From NCBI GenBank assembly GCA_964369605.1, contig CAYJFD010000023.1, positions 1-34,335 on the forward strand: 34,335 nt of DNA, given 5' to 3'. The position numbers and the translations under genes are program-made. Numbering within the stretch: position 1 is the first letter of the stretch; every line of letters starts with the position of its first letter. This document shows, piece after piece, positions 31,418 to 34,335 of this stretch. The notes under the pieces are model-generated. The model made no database searches. It saw only the letters and a program-made list of their open reading frames with translations, and had not been told where the DNA came from. This stretch comes from CAYJFD01 sp964369605 (GTDB taxonomy: Bacteria > Bacteroidota > Bacteroidia > Bacteroidales > UBA932).

Positions 31418-31918
31418 CTAAAATTGGCCAGAAATCGCTTTTGCCCAAGAAGATATTCTTGCTGGGTTCTCGCTTGCTGAATCATCATCCAAAGGTAGAC
31501 CTAAAAAGACTCCATCTACGACTGCTCTTGATGCAGAAAATGAATATCCTTCTGTTGGCACTTCTCCGACAAGAGATGCTCCTGCTTGCTGAACTGCTTC
31601 AGCTAAGACGCCGATACCATCTACGAAAGTATCTGAGTATCCGCCAGAGTCACCGCATCCAAATAATGCCACTTTCTTTCCTGAAAGATTCGACTTTCCT
31701 AGGATAGAGACAGCTCCTTCCCAGTCATCTTGAAGATCACCAAATCCCCAAGTTGAAGTTCCTAAAATTAAGTTATCTGCTGATTCATAATCCTCTTTTG
31801 AGGCATTAGCCACGTCAAGTAGGTTTATGTTATGTCCTTCTAAGGCAGTAGCTAAGTTCTTAGCCTCCTCTGCTGTATTGCCCGTTGTCGAGCCATAAAT
31901 GATTGTTATATTTGCCAT
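31418..31918 (-). CDS. fldA: Flavodoxin
   Basis: The 166-residue protein has the FMN phosphate loop GSTTGNT (9-15), the flavin-stacking loops around TSTWGFGDLQDDW and GCGDSGGYSDTFVDG, and a long-chain insert (VPTEGYSFSASRAV). It is a low-potential one-electron carrier that can replace ferredoxin, for example for radical-SAM enzymes or pyruvate:flavodoxin oxidoreductase. It heads the fldA-DUF2023 operon and has its own promoter at 31948-31941. Confidence 0.95.
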   Translation of the reverse strand: MANITIIYGSTTGNTAEEAKNLATALEGHNINLLDVANASKEDYESADNLILGTSTWGFGDLQDDWEGAVSILGKSNLSGKKVALFGCGDSGGYSDTFVDGIGVLAEAVQQAGASLVGEVPTEGYSFSASRAVVDGVFLGLPLDDDSASENPARISSWAKAISGQF

Positions 31919-31940
31919 AATTATATGTTTTAATTGATTA

Positions 31941-31948
31941 CAAAATTA
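31941..31948 (-). promoter_or_regulatory. -7 promoter box TAATTTTG of fldA
   Basis: Exact TAnnTTTG on the minus strand; it predicts a start near 31937 and a 19-base leader to the ATG at 31918. Confidence 0.5.
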
Positions 31949-32027
31949 CAATTATAACAAGCTCTGAACAATCCCTAATATTTGGTAAAATAAACCTACT
32001 TCTCTGACTAATTTCTATTTCTCCTAC

Positions 32028-33533
32028 CTACAAAGTAGTAAATTCTGCTTTTGATAGTCCAGTTGTTACTACTCCTGCTGAAAAACCAAAGACAACTGTA
32101 GTGTAATCAGTACCTGAGTATAGATCGGTCCAAAGTTCTGAATATGTTCCACTGAATAGGAACCAATTAATGTAGTTACCAGCTTCTTTTATCATGTGCT
32201 CGATAACTTCCTCATCCGACATACCTGCTATCGCTTCACTTTTAGTTAGACCATAGTAATACTGATCATTATTTGTTGTTTTAATATTAAATCGAGCTGT
32301 CGTATGCTGAACTTCTGTCATCGTAACAGTAATTATATTACTTGAAAGTGAGGCCTTACCAGTAGTTTCTTCGATGGTTTCTACCTCTGTAGTAATATCG
32401 CCTGCTGCTGATACACCAAATACAAATACTATATATTCAGTCTCTGGCGCAAGTGGAGAGTCTCCACCGCCAAAATAAACTACACTATTACCAGAATAAA
32501 CATACTCTTGATCTGTTTCCCAGTCTATTCCGTAATCTGTGGCGATTTCTACTGCGTGTTTTGCAGCCTTATCTTTATCTCCTCCGTAATTTTCATTAAA
32601 GAGACCTACCGATGCGATAGCTGTATAATATCTTGTAGAAGATTTTGAAGGCTTTACATTTAAGTTAAAAGACATCCCTGTTACATCTGATGTACTTAAA
32701 TCGAAAGTACAGTCATCAACTGGCTTGTACTCTCCTGTAGCAAATGATTCTTTCTCGATCTCAGTTGTTCTCATTGGATCTGCTGTCAAGCCCACTGCAT
32801 AAGAATAGTACTCTGTATTTTCCTCTAATCCTGTAAAGGTGTAATCATCTGCTCCTTTTGATAATGCTAGTGCTAAGAATTCTTTGAAGTCCATATTTAA
32901 TTCTATAGATGCATCAAGTAGCTCACTCATAATCAAACCATAAAAGTCAGCATCATCTACTAACAAATCATACTCGCTCTTTTTTATTATTCCAAAATAG
33001 TAAGTATCATCATTATTCTCTGGAGTGACCTCTACCTTACAAGTATTTCCAGACACTGTATTCTCTATGTCTAGATCCATACCTTCTGTAGTAGTAAATT
33101 CGTAAGTAAATAGTTCAGTAGTTATAGTTGCATCTTCATTTATACCGAAGGCGCAAACTACATATTCTCTTTCAGGTAAAAGATCATTAAACTCGAAGCT
33201 ACTCTTTCCTTTCTTTAAAAGTGATACTAGGTGCTCTTCAAAGGTTTTGCCAAGTGCCTCCGCTTCTTCTCTTAGGTAAGCGATTTCCGCTGCTATGTAG
33301 CTATCATCATCTCCACCTATTAGCTCTTCATAATAGTCTTCTGTGAAAAGTGTCCAGTAAAAAGTCTCAGTTTCCACACTAGGAGTAACTGTAACAGTTG
33401 CTGAATTAGTTTCTATTTCATCTACTCCAATAGATAGAGTTAATTCTGTCTTTTTAATATCATCTTGTGGATCACAGGATGTCATCGCAAATGCGGATAA
33501 AAATAATAATGTAATAAATGCTATACGCTTCAT
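32028..33533 (-). CDS. Lipoprotein with four tandem beta-sandwich-like repeats, unknown function
   Basis: From ATG at 33533 the product has 501 residues; the upstream in-frame ATG at 33572 coincides with the -7 box. The lipoprotein signal ends AFAMTSC (Cys20). The rest is four repeats of about 110-120 residues. Each has an opening pair of strands (SATVTVTPS, TCKVEVTPE, FNLNVKPS, ARFNIKT), then an aromatic motif (FYWTLF, YYFGII, RYYTAI, YYYGLT). A helical insert of about 50 residues follows, then a closing phrase such as GLEENTEYYSYAVG or LAPETEYIVFVFG and an FTT-type end. The closing phrase recalls fibronectin type III, with an unusual helical insertion. It is probably surface- or periplasm-facing. 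No enzyme motif is visible. Confidence 0.75.
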   Translation of the reverse strand: MKRIAFITLLFLSAFAMTSCDPQDDIKKTELTLSIGVDEIETNSATVTVTPSVETETFYWTLFTEDYYEELIGGDDDSYIAAEIAYLREEAEALGKTFEEHLVSLLKKGKSSFEFNDLLPEREYVVCAFGINEDATITTELFTYEFTTTEGMDLDIENTVSGNTCKVEVTPENNDDTYYFGIIKKSEYDLLVDDADFYGLIMSELLDASIELNMDFKEFLALALSKGADDYTFTGLEENTEYYSYAVGLTADPMRTTEIEKESFATGEYKPVDDCTFDLSTSDVTGMSFNLNVKPSKSSTRYYTAIASVGLFNENYGGDKDKAAKHAVEIATDYGIDWETDQEYVYSGNSVVYFGGGDSPLAPETEYIVFVFGVSAAGDITTEVETIEETTGKASLSSNIITVTMTEVQHTTARFNIKTTNNDQYYYGLTKSEAIAGMSDEEVIEHMIKEAGNYINWFLFSGTYSELWTDLYSGTDYTTVVFGFSAGVVTTGLSKAEFTTL

Positions 33534-33571
33534 AATAAATTTGTTGTTTGTGATTTCTATATTCGAGTTCA

Positions 33572-33579
33572 CAAATATA
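33572..33579 (-). promoter_or_regulatory. -7 promoter box TATATTTG of the four-repeat lipoprotein gene
   Basis: Exact TAnnTTTG on the minus strand; it predicts a start near 33568 and a 35-base leader to the ATG at 33533. Confidence 0.5.
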
Positions 33580-33607
33580 GTGTTTTTATAAAGATATATA
33601 TCCTAAA

Positions 33608-34183
33608 CTAGAAATTAACCACTACTCCGACTCTTACAAAGCCTAACTCTCCCCCTCCAAATTCGTATTTAAAACATACGTCCTTTCCGACTGTAGCTCC
33701 TATTAGTGTGTAATGCATTGATTGCTTATATTTTTCTTCTCCTATATTCACATAGCGAACTCCAGTGCTTACTGCAGAATACAAGGTTACATATTTATTA
33801 TTAAACCAATAAAATCTAACTGAAGGCATAATATTTATCAGATGCCTATGATAACCATCATAAGGCCCTACCTTATCTTGTTCGCCTGGAGACATATCGC
33901 TAATATCTTTTGGTGTAGAGGCTGCATAACTAAAATTCATTCCTACACTAACCCTCTTTCCTACCATATAATGATAATCAAGGGCAAATGAACCTGTTAC
34001 ATAAGCCTTTGCAAAGAAGAATGTATTAAATGGAATGATTCCATAATTTAAACTAATACTATTTTTAGGTCTAATATATGCTACCTGTGGCATTGAGTTC
34101 TTCTCCTCATTCACTGCGCCCTGCGCAAAGACCGCTCCAATACTCAAAAAGAGCAAAAGGAATACTGTAAGCTGTTTTTTCAT
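33608..34183 (-). CDS. Small outer-membrane beta-barrel protein
   Basis: The 191-residue protein has a signal peptide (MKKQLTVFLLLFLSIGAVFA, then Q) and amphipathic strands rich in aromatic residues (NSISLNYGIIPF, FALDYHYMVGKRVSVGMNFSY, VRFYWFNNKYVTLYSAVS), ending in a terminal Phe (VRVGVVVNF) that fits outer-membrane insertion. No family beyond a generic eight-stranded barrel can be assigned. It lies upstream of the four-repeat lipoprotein gene on the same strand, but a promoter separates the two. I see no TAnnTTTG box directly before it. Confidence 0.7.
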   Translation of the reverse strand: MKKQLTVFLLLFLSIGAVFAQGAVNEEKNSMPQVAYIRPKNSISLNYGIIPFNTFFFAKAYVTGSFALDYHYMVGKRVSVGMNFSYAASTPKDISDMSPGEQDKVGPYDGYHRHLINIMPSVRFYWFNNKYVTLYSAVSTGVRYVNIGEEKYKQSMHYTLIGATVGKDVCFKYEFGGGELGFVRVGVVVNF

Positions 34184-34219
34184 AAAAAATTTCTTATTTT
34201 TTTAAGTTCCCAGTAGGAC

Positions 34220-34335
34220 TTAAATCGTTTTTAATAGGAATAAATTAGGGGATTCAGATTCAGATTCAGATTCAGTACTCTCGGCCAAAAGAGGTTTTAT
34301 CTTTTGACCTACACGGCTATGCCAGAAAGAAATTC
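34220..34335 (-). other. Open frame with Glu-Ser repeat and hairpin at the right edge, partial
   Basis: On the minus strand 37 codons are open from the right edge to a TAA at 34222-34220, reading SFWHSRVGQKIKPLLAEST, a Glu-Ser repeat, then PNLFLLKTI. It could be the end of a gene or a non-coding repeat. The same DNA holds a hairpin, GGCCAAAAGA (34283-34292) against TCTTTTGACC (34300-34309), with one mismatch and a seven-base loop. A second inverted repeat, TTTAAGT (34201-34207) with ACTTAAA (34218-34224), lies just beyond the stop. Confidence 0.3.
34251..34274. repeat. Simple tandem repeat (GATTCA)4
   Basis: Four perfect copies of a six-base unit, followed by GTACTC. On the minus strand the unit reads as Glu-Ser codons. 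A multiple-of-three unit would not shift a frame if its number varied. Confidence 0.85.

Overview
This AT-rich window is a chromosomal segment of a Bacteroidota bacterium, most likely a Bacteroidales. The evidence is the recurrent promoter box TAnnTTTG upstream of at least a dozen genes, the lipoproteins whose signal cysteine follows a short lipobox, PorT-like outer-membrane barrels, a Tricorn-type protease with a lysine-rich insert, and the flavodoxin/DUF2023 pair. I see no rRNA, tRNA, CRISPR array, phage module or insertion sequence. It is mostly housekeeping DNA with an accessory flavour at both ends.

Left part (1-10 kb). A large surface lipoprotein gene (seven Ig-like domains, then leucine-rich repeats) runs off the left edge. 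A telomere-like heptamer array separates it from a divergent lipoprotein gene carrying a probable permuted papain-like fold. HemW and a membrane-anchored coiled-coil protein follow on the minus strand. A small plus-strand operon (membrane protein plus DUF2007) converges on, and overlaps, DUF3109. DUF3109 lies downstream of an M16-family protein that has lost its zinc-binding motif.

Middle part (10-19.2 kb, plus strand). A TPR protein, an RlhA-like U32 protein, DNA polymerase III delta', a Tricorn-like S41 protease, RicT (PSP1 family) and TrmB follow closely, with internal promoters before holB and the protease. TrmB converges on and overlaps a polyprenyl diphosphate synthase gene. Both convergent overlaps (DUF2007/DUF3109 and TrmB/synthase) place the plus-strand terminator hairpin inside the coding sequence of the opposing gene.

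Right part (19-34 kb). Ten minus-strand genes lie end to end with gaps of 0-37 bases: tetR, tolC-like, adaptor, RND pump, a P-II-like protein, L-serine dehydratase, barrel, thioredoxin, barrel, polyprenyl synthase. The first six look like one transcription unit: a TetR-controlled tripartite efflux pump followed by a putative P-II-like sensor whose stop codon abuts the serine dehydratase start codon. Divergent from tetR is kbl (threonine catabolism), ending at a strong bidirectional terminator. Then come flavodoxin/DUF2023, a four-repeat lipoprotein and another barrel protein. Between tetR and kbl, and at the extreme right end, are two non-genic elements with coding-like character or simple repeats that may be multicopy elements of this genome.

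The most interesting items are the efflux/P-II-like/serine-dehydratase operon, the terminators embedded in opposing genes, the telomere-like array, the catalytically dead M16 protein and the stop-interrupted coding-like element upstream of tetR.
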